Shown piece by piece: positions 27,094-34,691 of a stretch of 64,000 nucleotides of DNA (positions within the stretch are counted from its first letter, which is position 1; each line of letters starts with the position of its first letter). A program made the translations under genes and the position numbers. The notes below the pieces were generated by a model. The model did no database searches, was not told the DNA's origin, and saw nothing but the letters and a program-made list of their open reading frames with translations. Source of the DNA: Bacillota bacterium (GTDB lineage Bacteria; Bacillota; Bacilli; Paenibacillales; Paenibacillaceae); the NCBI GenBank assembly GCA_023391635.1, contig JAEWAQ010000003.1:1-64000 (forward strand). Direction: 5' to 3'.

Positions 27094-29036
27094 GCGAACA
27101 GACGATTCCGAAGTCCGGCGGACAGCGCGGAGCGGGCGGCCCCGGCGGGCCTGGAGCAGCGGGCGGCAGAGGCCCCCAGGGAGGCGGACGCGGCCCGGGA
27201 CCTTTCGGCGGCGGCCCCGGCATGATGATGCCTGGCCAGAAGGCGAAGAACTTTAAAGGTACGTTCCGCCGTTTGATCCACTATTTGCACCCGTACCGCT
27301 GGCGGCTATGCATTGTCCTTGCGGCCGCGATCGCAAGCACGATCTTCAGCATTGTCAGTCCGAAAATTCTCGGCAAAGCGACGACGAAGCTGTTCGAAGG
27401 CTTGATGGGCAGAATGAACGACGTGCCCGGCGCCGCCATCGATTTTCAGGGAATCTGGCAAATTATCGTGCTGTTGGTCGGGCTGTATGCGCTCAGCTCC
27501 GTATTCAGCTATATCATGCAATTCCTGATGGCGGGCGTCGCCCAGAAGACGGTCTACTCGCTGCGCCGCGAAGTGAGCGAGAAGCTGAACCGCTTGCCGC
27601 TCAAGTACTATGATTCCCGCACGCACGGGGAGATCATGAGCCGCGTCGTCAACGACGTCGACAATATCAGCAATACGTTGCAGCAGAGTTTGATGCAAAT
27701 GATCACATCGGTCGTGACGATCGTCGGCATCATCGTTATGATGCTCACGATCAGCCCGCTCATGACGGTCATTCTGCTCATTACGCTTCCGCTCAGCTTC
27801 ATCGCCATCAAAAATATCGCCGGACGCTCGCAGCGCTATTTCATGGGCCAACAGAAGGAGCTTGGCGAGTTGAACGGCCACGTCGAAGAGATGTACACCG
27901 GCCACAAGATCGTCAAGGCGTTCGGTCAGGAGCGCAAATCGATCGAGAAATTCGACGAGATCAACGACCGTCTGTACCAGTCCGGCTGGCGCGCGCAATT
28001 TATTAGCGGCATCATGATGCCAATCATGAACGTTATTAATAATTTTGGCTATGTTGCGATCTGTATCGCCGGCGGAATTCTGGCGATGCGCAGGACGATC
28101 GAAGTCGGGGACGTGCAGGCTTTCATCCAGTATGCCCGGCAATTCTCGTGGCCGTTGTCTCAGACCGCGAGCATCGCCAACATCATCCAGTCGACGATCG
28201 CATCCGCCGAGCGCGTGTTCGAAGTGCTTGACGAGCCGGAGGAAGTTCCGGAAGCGGCAAAAGACGCGGTTGCGATCGCGAAGCCGCGCGGCGATGTCGC
28301 ACTGACGAACATCACATTCGGTTACGAGGAGAACAAGCCGATCATCGAACGGATGAATATCGATGTGAAGCAGGGGCAGACGATCGCCATCGTCGGTCCG
28401 ACCGGCGCCGGCAAGACGACACTGGTCAATCTGCTGATGCGATTCTACGAAGTGAACGAAGGCAAGATCACGATCGACGGCGTCGATATTACGAGGATGA
28501 AGCGCGGTCACCTGCGCAGCTTGTTCGGCATGGTGCTGCAGGATACGTGGCTGTTCGGAGGCACGATCCGCGACAATATCGGCTATGGCCGCGACAATGC
28601 CACGGAGGAGGAGATCATCGAAGCCGCGAAGGCGGCGTTCGCCGACCACTTCATCCGCACGCTGCCGGACGGTTACGATACGGTGCTGAACGAGGAAGCG
28701 TCGAACATCTCGCAAGGCCAGAAGCAACTGCTCACGATCGCGCGGGCGATTCTCGCCGATCCGGCAATTCTCATTCTCGACGAAGCGACGAGCAGCGTCG
28801 ATACACGGACGGAAGTGCAGATTCAGCATGCGATGAACCGTCTGATGCACGGACGTACCAGCTTCGTCATCGCGCATCGGCTGTCCACGATACGGGATGC
28901 GGACTTGATTCTGGTCATGAACAAGGGCACGGTGATCGAGCAAGGAACGCATGAAGAGCTGATGCAGCAGAACGGCTTCTACGCCGACCTGTACAACAGC
29001 CAATTCACGACGGGGCCACAGGTGCAGGCGGTATAG
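27090..29036 (+). CDS. ABC exporter half-transporter, canonical subunit (BmrD-like)
   Basis: Partner of the preceding subunit. The 648-residue product begins with about 50 residues rich in Gly and Pro, probably flexible and cytosolic, then six membrane helices and an ATPase domain. Walker A is GPTGAGKTT (436-444), Walker B is ILILDEATSSVD with the catalytic E565 present, and the signature is ISQGQKQLL, in which Gln replaces the usual second Gly. Together the pair has one consensus and one degenerate ATP site. The substrate is unknown; drugs, lipids or peptides are possible. A strong terminator follows at 29060. Confidence 0.92.
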   Translation: MSEQTIPKSGGQRGAGGPGGPGAAGGRGPQGGGRGPGPFGGGPGMMMPGQKAKNFKGTFRRLIHYLHPYRWRLCIVLAAAIASTIFSIVSPKILGKATTKLFEGLMGRMNDVPGAAIDFQGIWQIIVLLVGLYALSSVFSYIMQFLMAGVAQKTVYSLRREVSEKLNRLPLKYYDSRTHGEIMSRVVNDVDNISNTLQQSLMQMITSVVTIVGIIVMMLTISPLMTVILLITLPLSFIAIKNIAGRSQRYFMGQQKELGELNGHVEEMYTGHKIVKAFGQERKSIEKFDEINDRLYQSGWRAQFISGIMMPIMNVINNFGYVAICIAGGILAMRRTIEVGDVQAFIQYARQFSWPLSQTASIANIIQSTIASAERVFEVLDEPEEVPEAAKDAVAIAKPRGDVALTNITFGYEENKPIIERMNIDVKQGQTIAIVGPTGAGKTTLVNLLMRFYEVNEGKITIDGVDITRMKRGHLRSLFGMVLQDTWLFGGTIRDNIGYGRDNATEEEIIEAAKAAFADHFIRTLPDGYDTVLNEEASNISQGQKQLLTIARAILADPAILILDEATSSVDTRTEVQIQHAMNRLMHGRTSFVIAHRLSTIRDADLILVMNKGTVIEQGTHEELMQQNGFYADLYNSQFTTGPQVQAV

Positions 29037-29059
29037 AAGACGAACATGGATAGCAGCAA

Positions 29060-29100
29060 CGGCCGGGAACGAGCATCGCTCGCGCTTCCCGGCCGTTTTT
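29060..29100 (+). terminator. Intrinsic terminator after ABC exporter operon
   Basis: CGGCCGGGAA (29060-29069) pairs with TTCCCGGCCG (29086-29095), then TTTTT. It is a clear factor-independent terminator. Confidence 0.9.
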
Positions 29101-29181
29101 GATGCTGTCCGCACCATAACCGCCCGCAGCGTCGCCGACTTGCCACATAATTGCCCTGTATCCATAATCGTCAGAAACAAT

Positions 29182-29210
29182 ATATAATGGATCATATATC
29201 GCCATTATAT
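29182..29210 (+). promoter_or_regulatory. Inverted repeat upstream of TIGR02206 gene
   Basis: ATATAATGG (29182-29190) and CCATTATAT (29202-29210) are perfect inverted arms 11 bp apart. The left arm contains a TATAAT that could be a -10 box, so this may be an operator or simply an AT-rich promoter hairpin. Confidence 0.4.
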
Positions 29211-29232
29211 CGATTCGGAGGATGAATTCCTC

Positions 29233-29940
29233 ATGACGTTCGAACCGTTCTCGCCCGCGCATTGGGCGGCCATCCTGTTCACTGCGGCAATCGTCGTCGT
29301 CATCGTCGGATACCGTGCGCGCCTGCGGGGAGCAGCGGCGGACCGCGCGTTCCGCATCGGTCTTGCCGCCCTGCTCATCGCCAGCGAATTCTCTCTGTAC
29401 ACTTGGTACACAATCGAGCACATGTGGGGTTATTTCGCGCTTCCGCTTCAGTTATGCACGATGATGGTATGGGTATCCGCCGCCATGCTGCTGACGAAGA
29501 GTCGGAAGCTGTACGAGATCGCCTTTTTCCTCGGCATTCTCGGTGCGCTTCAGGCGCTGCTGACGCCGAATCTCGATCAAACTTTTCCGCACTTCCGCTA
29601 TTTTCATTTTTTTATCGCCCATGCGGCGATCATCGGTTCGAGTGTCTACATGACGGCTGCAGCAGGGTACCGGCCGACCTTTCGCGCGATGCTGCGCGCA
29701 TTCGGATGGCTTAACCTCTTCGCGCTTGCCGCCGGCATCGTCAACTGGGCGACTGGGGAGAACTTCATGTTCCTCGCCCGCAAACCGGACACCGCATCCT
29801 TGCTTGACTTGCTCGCTCCTTGGCCCTGGTATATCGTCGAATTGGAAGCGGTCGCGGTGGCGCTCTGTCTGGCGCTGCTCGGCCTGGTCAAACTGGCGGA
29901 TCGGTTGACGGCTGGCCGGATCGACGCCGCTCGGGATTAG
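29233..29940 (+). CDS. TIGR02206 family membrane protein (YwaF-like)
   Basis: An integral membrane protein of unknown function. The 235-residue product has about seven hydrophobic segments. The family pattern is clear: a helix carrying EHMWGYFALPLQLC, the stretch ALLTPNLDQTFPHFRYFHFF, and GENFMFLARKP before a proline-rich PWPWYI segment. GGAGG lies 11 nt upstream of the ATG. It is probably transcribed alone, since a terminator precedes it and a separate promoter for the next gene lies just after it. Confidence 0.85.
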   Translation: MTFEPFSPAHWAAILFTAAIVVVIVGYRARLRGAAADRAFRIGLAALLIASEFSLYTWYTIEHMWGYFALPLQLCTMMVWVSAAMLLTKSRKLYEIAFFLGILGALQALLTPNLDQTFPHFRYFHFFIAHAAIIGSSVYMTAAAGYRPTFRAMLRAFGWLNLFALAAGIVNWATGENFMFLARKPDTASLLDLLAPWPWYIVELEAVAVALCLALLGLVKLADRLTAGRIDAARD

Positions 29941-29954
29941 CTGGCGGAGCTCAG

Positions 29955-29984
29955 CTTTCCCCGTGCGAACAAATGTGCTATAAT
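29955..29984 (+). promoter_or_regulatory. Probable promoter of the TIR unit
   Basis: TATAAT at 29979-29984 with a poor -35 (TTTCCC) 17 bp upstream, lying 61 bp before the TIR gene and after the previous stop. It suggests the TIR gene and its small partner are transcribed independently of the membrane protein gene. Confidence 0.5.
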
Positions 29985-30044
29985 TGCGGTGCATCACCAA
30001 GAAGTGCTAACGGACGAATTCGAAACCCGAAGGAGAACGGTATA

Positions 30045-31049
30045 TTGGCGATGGAACGCAAGCCGAAAGTGTTCATAGGCTGTTCGCGCGAAGCGGTGAA
30101 TTATGCCCGCGCCGTCAGTTCGCTCCTGGAATATGAGGCGGAAGTGAATCCGTGGTATGCCGGGACGTTCGGCGCCAACGATTATACGATGGAAGCGCTC
30201 GAACGCGAGTTGGAAACGAGCGACTTTGCGGTGTTCCTGTTCGCTGCCGACGATGTCGCGCTTATTCGCGGCAAGGCGGTGTTCGTCCCCCGCGACAACA
30301 CGGTGTTCGAATTGGGCCTCTTCTGGGGCAAGCTGGGCAGGCGCCGCGTATTCGCGCTGGTTCCCCGCGATGTTGACGGCGGCGGCATGGAATTGAACGG
30401 CATGCGTCCGTCGGGATTGCACCTGCTGTCCGATCTCGCGGGACTGACGCTGCTCAGATACAACCCTCGTCGCGACGGCAAGTACCAAGCGGCTGTCGAT
30501 ACGGCGGCCGGTGAAGTGTTGGCCGCGATCCGGCGTGAGCAGCTGTTCGAAGACCCGCGATTGGCGCTTGTCCGCAAACAGAGCATTTTGCACTTTTTCT
30601 GGGAATACGTCCGGCACGTCGCGATTGCCGATCCGGAAATCCGGTATGCCGCCTATGCCGAAGCGATCCGCAATTCGCTGCTGGCTCCGCCCGGCTGCCG
30701 CGTGACGGGCGCCGCGATCTGGAAGAAAGACGGCGACTATATCGGTCAAGTCGGCGGCAATGTGGGGCGGGGAAGGATGTTCCGCGTGGACGGCAGTCAC
30801 CCGCAGCGGGACAGCCGGCAGCGCATCGGCGTCGTCGCGGCTTTGACGCAAGGGGAATGGTCGTTTTTCAGCCGACGCGAGATTGCCGACGTCCATATCT
30901 TGTGTTATCCTTTAGGTAAGGATCATGTGATTTCCGTGCATTTTTCCGGCGGCAGCACGGAGGTTCGCCGATTGCTGGAATGGATCGTCGAATCCAACGA
31001 AGAACTGCTGCTGACCGTAAAATATTTGGTAGGAGGCGATTCGCGATGA
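30045..31049 (+). CDS. TIR-domain protein (Cap12/PycTIR type) with C-terminal sensor-like domain
   Basis: Residues 6-142 match the TIR-like nucleotide-binding family found in CBASS Cap12 and Pycsar PycTIR effectors: KPKVFIGCSREA at the first strand, DFAVFLFAADD, and PRDNTVFELGLFWGKLG, in which E89 is the expected NAD+-cleaving glutamate. In characterised members a cyclic-nucleotide signal switches on NADase activity that depletes NAD+ and stops phage growth. The remainder (about 170-334) resembles a GAF-like fold (GCRVTGAAIWKKDGDYIG; ADVHILCYPLG), a possible ligand sensor, but I cannot name it. The start is most likely the TTG at 30045 (AAGGAG 9 nt upstream), with the ATG at 30051 as alternative. 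The stop overlaps the ATG of a small gene (ATGA), and no cyclase gene is adjacent. Confidence 0.8.
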   Translation: MAMERKPKVFIGCSREAVNYARAVSSLLEYEAEVNPWYAGTFGANDYTMEALERELETSDFAVFLFAADDVALIRGKAVFVPRDNTVFELGLFWGKLGRRRVFALVPRDVDGGGMELNGMRPSGLHLLSDLAGLTLLRYNPRRDGKYQAAVDTAAGEVLAAIRREQLFEDPRLALVRKQSILHFFWEYVRHVAIADPEIRYAAYAEAIRNSLLAPPGCRVTGAAIWKKDGDYIGQVGGNVGRGRMFRVDGSHPQRDSRQRIGVVAALTQGEWSFFSRREIADVHILCYPLGKDHVISVHFSGGSTEVRRLLEWIVESNEELLLTVKYLVGGDSR

Positions 31050-31255
31050 ACAGACGGACGAACAAAGGACTGACGCGTTCCTTCGGTTCCATGATGAACG
31101 GCAGTCGGTTGGTCGTCGGACGCCGCGATCCGGCGCGTTCTGCGAGCGACGAGACGCTTCTCACCTATATGTTTCCTACAGTTGAAGGACCCGATGCCGA
31201 GTACGTGAAAGTCATGAGCGGCAAGGTGAGCGACAGGAGACCTTCGTTTGCTTAA
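31046..31255 (+). CDS. Small protein coupled to the TIR gene
   Basis: A 69-residue basic protein beginning MNRRTNKGLTRSFGSMMNGS and ending SGKVSDRRPSFA. No domain is recognised and no membrane segment or signal peptide is visible. The ATG overlaps the TIR stop codon by 4 bp, and a GGAGG at about 31033-31037 sits at good spacing, so it is probably a real translated gene. A terminator follows at 31318, making this a two-gene unit. It could be a regulator, an inhibitor or a structural partner of the TIR protein; nothing in the sequence decides. Confidence 0.7.
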   Translation: MNRRTNKGLTRSFGSMMNGSRLVVGRRDPARSASDETLLTYMFPTVEGPDAEYVKVMSGKVSDRRPSFA

Positions 31256-31317
31256 TGGAATCCACGGTGCTATTCTCCAGCTTTTCAGAAGAATAACACG
31301 TGAATAGTCTTCTCAAA

Positions 31318-31360
31318 CAGACGGCACCGTCCCGGATAAGGGGCTGGTCCGTCTGTTTTT
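31318..31360 (+). terminator. Terminator after the TIR/small protein unit
   Basis: CAGACGG (31318-31324) pairs with CCGTCTG (31349-31355), with an adjoining ACC/GGT pairing inside, followed by TTTTT. Confidence 0.85.
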
Positions 31361-31462
31361 GTTTCCATCATTACGCAACATTGGAAAGACCGTCATTGAC
31401 CGTACCGCGAGTTCGGCGTATACTCGCCTTGATTGCAACTGACCGAACAGGAGATGGAAGCG

Positions 31463-32992
31463 ATGGCGCAACGCAGCAAGCAGGAAGTGCTGGACTACCT
31501 GGGACGCTCTGAAGTCGCGGCGGTCGGCACGTCCAATATGGGCTCGCCTCGGCAGAGAATGATGCATTTTGCGGCAGATGAGCATTTCAATATTTATGTC
31601 ACGAGCATGAAGGGCGACCCGAAGGTCATTCAATGGAGCAACATTCCGGAGACGGCGATGCTGATCCACCAGGGTGCAACGTTCATGGAAATGGAAGAGT
31701 GCGAGATTATCGGGCGCGCGGAAGTGTTGAAGCGGCAGGAGGATCGCGACGTCGCGGCCAAGCTGCTTGAGAACCGCTCGCCGATCGTGGCGCAATTCAC
31801 GCAGATCGGGGCGCTCGACCGACTTGAGTTCATCCGGATTCGGCCATTTGTTGTAAAGTATCGTTTCGTGCCGGAAATTTTGCAAGGGGAATCGCCGACG
31901 ATATTCGAGTTCGCGGACAACCGGACCAGCTTCAGCGTCTGGGATGATGTCCGCTCCAAGGCACGGGCGTGGAAGGAAGCGGTGCGGCCGCTGTCGCTGA
32001 CGGCATCGCTTGTGCCGATTTTATTGGGCGGGGCGCTGTCACTGGCGGTTACGGGGACACTGAATGGGTTGTTGTTTGTGCTGACTTTGCTTGGCGCCGT
32101 TCTGATTCAAGCCGGAACGAACATGATCAACGACTGGAAGGACGCGGATCGGGATAGCGAGAACGTGCGAGGGATCCGGCCGTTCACCGGAGGATCGCGG
32201 ATGATCCAGCTCGGGTTGATCTCGAAGGCGGACATGTGTTTCTTCGGGTTGCTGCTGTCGGGAATCGCCGCCGTGATCGGGATCTATCTCGTGTTCGTCA
32301 GCGGTTGGGGTCTCATACCGCTTATTGCCTACGGATTGCTGGCCGGATTGTTCTATACAAGCGAGAAGGGCAAATTTTCGTTCATTAATATGGCGCCGGG
32401 CATTGCCGAACTGCTCATCGCGACGACGTACGGCGTGTTCATGACGATGGGCGCTTATTATGTACAGACGGGGCAATTCACGATGCAGGCGTTCCTGATT
32501 TCGCTGCCGGTGGCGCTGTTTGTATCCAACGTGCTCCTGATCAATCAATTCCCCGACGCGGACTCGGATGCGGCCTCCGGCAAAAACACGCTCGTCGTGC
32601 GCATCGGCAAGCGCGGCGCGCGGAACGTGCTGATCGCCAGCTTCATCTTCGGTTACGCCATTATCGCCTTGCTGCCTCTGATCGATTATGCGCCTTTTGG
32701 GTTGTATTTTGCTTTCCTGTCGATCCCGTTCGCGGCGCAAGCGATCCGTTACGCCTGGCGGAATTACGACAAGAACGCCGCCGACCTTGTACCGAGCAAC
32801 GCCCATACGGCGATCAACCACTTGTTCAACGGGTTGCTGCTCGTGTTCGCTTTCCTGCTCCAGGCGTTGTCGCCGGTCGTCCCGATTGTGTATTTGGCCG
32901 CTTCTCTGCTGTTCATTTTTTGGGTGTGGCGCTACATCGAACGACAGCGGCGGGTCATGAACGATTTCCGTACGGCATTCAAACAACCTTGA
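31463..32992 (+). CDS. Fusion of a PNPOx-like flavin domain and a UbiA prenyltransferase
   Basis: Residues 1 to about 150 look like a pyridoxamine-5'-phosphate-oxidase-like split-barrel (VAAVGTSNMGSPRQRMMHF, then TAMLIHQGATFMEME), a fold that usually binds FMN or a related cofactor. Residues about 165-509 form a nine-helix UbiA/MenA-type prenyltransferase with both Asp-rich motifs, NDWKDADRDSE near 222 and NQFPDADSD. UbiA enzymes attach a polyprenyl chain to an aromatic acceptor in the membrane, as in menaquinone synthesis. The acceptor here is unknown. The start is the ATG at 31463, since AGGAG lies 9 nt upstream. It is transcribed alone between two terminated units. The two domains may act in sequence on a quinone-like substrate. 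Confidence 0.82.
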   Translation: MAQRSKQEVLDYLGRSEVAAVGTSNMGSPRQRMMHFAADEHFNIYVTSMKGDPKVIQWSNIPETAMLIHQGATFMEMEECEIIGRAEVLKRQEDRDVAAKLLENRSPIVAQFTQIGALDRLEFIRIRPFVVKYRFVPEILQGESPTIFEFADNRTSFSVWDDVRSKARAWKEAVRPLSLTASLVPILLGGALSLAVTGTLNGLLFVLTLLGAVLIQAGTNMINDWKDADRDSENVRGIRPFTGGSRMIQLGLISKADMCFFGLLLSGIAAVIGIYLVFVSGWGLIPLIAYGLLAGLFYTSEKGKFSFINMAPGIAELLIATTYGVFMTMGAYYVQTGQFTMQAFLISLPVALFVSNVLLINQFPDADSDAASGKNTLVVRIGKRGARNVLIASFIFGYAIIALLPLIDYAPFGLYFAFLSIPFAAQAIRYAWRNYDKNAADLVPSNAHTAINHLFNGLLLVFAFLLQALSPVVPIVYLAASLLFIFWVWRYIERQRRVMNDFRTAFKQP

Positions 32993-33098
32993 CGGTGACG
33001 GGGTGTCCGCACTTTCGTTCCAAATGATTTTGAAAATGGATTATTTCAAGTTGAACATGTCCTTATTAAAGGTTTTCCACCCCGATATTCGATAATAT

Positions 33099-33114
33099 AC
33101 TCGTAAATACGAGT
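33099..33114 (+). promoter_or_regulatory. Palindrome upstream of amidohydrolase gene
   Basis: ACTCGTA (33099-33105) and TACGAGT (33108-33114) form a perfect 7-bp inverted repeat with a 2-bp centre. It lies about 25 bp before the gene start and just downstream of the AT-rich GATAATATA, which may be a -10 region, so an operator is likely. The regulator is not identified. Confidence 0.5.
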
Positions 33115-33139
33115 TGAGTTCTGGAGGGGTGAGCAGCTT

Positions 33140-34219
33140 ATGGGTAACATCTCCAACCGCATCATTGACGCTGACGTGCATAACGCCATACGTGATCCGC
33201 ACGATTTATTGCCTTTTCTCCCCAAAGTTTGGCATGAGCAGTGGTTGTCTGTCGGCATTAATATCGATAAATTATATTATTCACCTGTCGGCGTCATGAG
33301 GAAGGACGCATCTCCGGGAGAAGGCCTGATACCCGGATGCGATCCGGAATTTCTTATTCGGCATCATATGGACCGCTACCATATCGATTATGCGATTTTG
33401 ACGGGATCCAATGTTTTGGGGATCTCCCTGAATCCGGATCCCGACTATGCGAATGCGGTTGTGTCTGCGTACAATGACTGGCTGATCGAAGTGTGGTTGA
33501 ATCATAGCAAACGGTTCAAAGGATCAATGTTGGTCAATCATGCCGACCCGCAAGCAGCGGCCGAGGAAATCCGCCGCGTGGGCGATTACCCGGGTATTGT
33601 TCAGGTGCTCATGTCCGGCGGATCGCGCATGTTATACGGGCAGCGCTGGTATCATCCGATCTACGAAGCGGCCCAGAGCCTCAATCTGAAAATTGCGATT
33701 CATCCGGGCACAGAAGGCAGAGGCATCTCCGGACCGCCGACGCCTTCCGGATATCCGACCCGCTATATGGAATGGCACAATATCCTTCCGGCGAACTATA
33801 TGTCGCACATCAACAGCATGGTATGCGAAGGCGTATTCGAGAAATACCCCGGCATCAAGCTTGTAGCGATAGAAGGGGGCATTGGTTGGCTGCCGCATCT
33901 GATGTGGCGCATGGACAAAAATTACAAGGCATTGCGGGACACAGTGCCCTGGTTAAAAAAGCTTCCCTCGGAATATATAAGGGAACACGTATATTTGACG
34001 ACACAACCGATTGAAGAACCGCAGCGACCCGAGCATCTTGCTCTTTTGCTGGAGATGAGCGGCATGGAATCGCGCGTCATGTTCTCTTCGGACTATCCGC
34101 ATTGGGATTTTGACAATCCGCGGATGGCGCTGGCTGCATTCGACCGGAATGTCAGGAGACAGATCTGGTTCGACAACGCGGCTCAATTATACGGAATCGG
34201 GGATGAAAAATCGCTATGA
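33140..34219 (+). CDS. Amidohydrolase family (Amidohydro_2) metal-dependent hydrolase or decarboxylase
   Basis: The 359-residue TIM-barrel protein has the metal-binding motif IDADVHN (D12, H14), a central IHPG His and the terminal FSSDYPHWDFD Asp. This pattern belongs to the ACMSD/o-pyrocatechuate-decarboxylase and lactonase branch, whose members decarboxylate aromatic acids or open lactones. Substrate is not readable from sequence. Ribosome site CTGGAGGGG upstream. It overlaps the Rieske ferredoxin gene by 4 bp, so the two products probably serve one pathway. A palindrome lies in its promoter region. Confidence 0.82.
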   Translation: MGNISNRIIDADVHNAIRDPHDLLPFLPKVWHEQWLSVGINIDKLYYSPVGVMRKDASPGEGLIPGCDPEFLIRHHMDRYHIDYAILTGSNVLGISLNPDPDYANAVVSAYNDWLIEVWLNHSKRFKGSMLVNHADPQAAAEEIRRVGDYPGIVQVLMSGGSRMLYGQRWYHPIYEAAQSLNLKIAIHPGTEGRGISGPPTPSGYPTRYMEWHNILPANYMSHINSMVCEGVFEKYPGIKLVAIEGGIGWLPHLMWRMDKNYKALRDTVPWLKKLPSEYIREHVYLTTQPIEEPQRPEHLALLLEMSGMESRVMFSSDYPHWDFDNPRMALAAFDRNVRRQIWFDNAAQLYGIGDEKSL

Positions 34220-34566
34220 GCAGACATCGTGCAGGTACGTTGGAGGAAATTCGCAGCAAAGGCAAATTGATCGTCGACATCGGCGGGACGGAGATCGGCA
34301 TTTTTCTCGTCGGCGACCAATGCTATGCTTATCGAAATCTTTGTCCCCATCAAGCCGCCCCGGTGTGCGAAGGCATCGTTTGCGGCACTACGATGCCTTC
34401 CGATGTATATGTTTACGAATACGGACGCGATCAAGAGGTCGTACGCTGCCCCTGGCACGGTTGGGAATTCCATTTGCGAACCGGTGTGCACCTGGCCAAT
34501 CAGAATCTAAAATTAAAAAATTATCCGGTAGAGGTAGAAAACGAAACGATCTATGTCCAGTTATGA
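34216..34566 (+). CDS. Rieske [2Fe-2S] ferredoxin-like protein
   Basis: The 116-residue soluble protein carries the Rieske cluster ligands C43-P-H45 (NLCPHQAAP) and C78-P-W-H81 (RCPWHGWEF). An extra-cluster loop contains CEGIVCG. Such proteins pass electrons to oxygenases or act as small redox modules. No oxygenase large subunit is encoded nearby, so its electron-transfer partner is unknown. ATGA overlap with the amidohydrolase gene implies coupled translation. Confidence 0.85.
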   Translation: MSRHRAGTLEEIRSKGKLIVDIGGTEIGIFLVGDQCYAYRNLCPHQAAPVCEGIVCGTTMPSDVYVYEYGRDQEVVRCPWHGWEFHLRTGVHLANQNLKLKNYPVEVENETIYVQL

Positions 34567-34691
34567 GCGAATAGCCGGACAACAGCTTTAGTTTGCGCAA
34601 TACGTTATTATAAGAGGGGGACGGCATTCGGCTTCACGACCTGGTGCGGAAGTACGGACTTCAGCCACGATAAGCGCAAGGTGGGACATGA

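Noticed and set aside
27306..29195. 629-codon open frame antisense to the second ABC exporter gene
   Set aside because: Same reason: compositionally odd product and a clear gene on the other strand.
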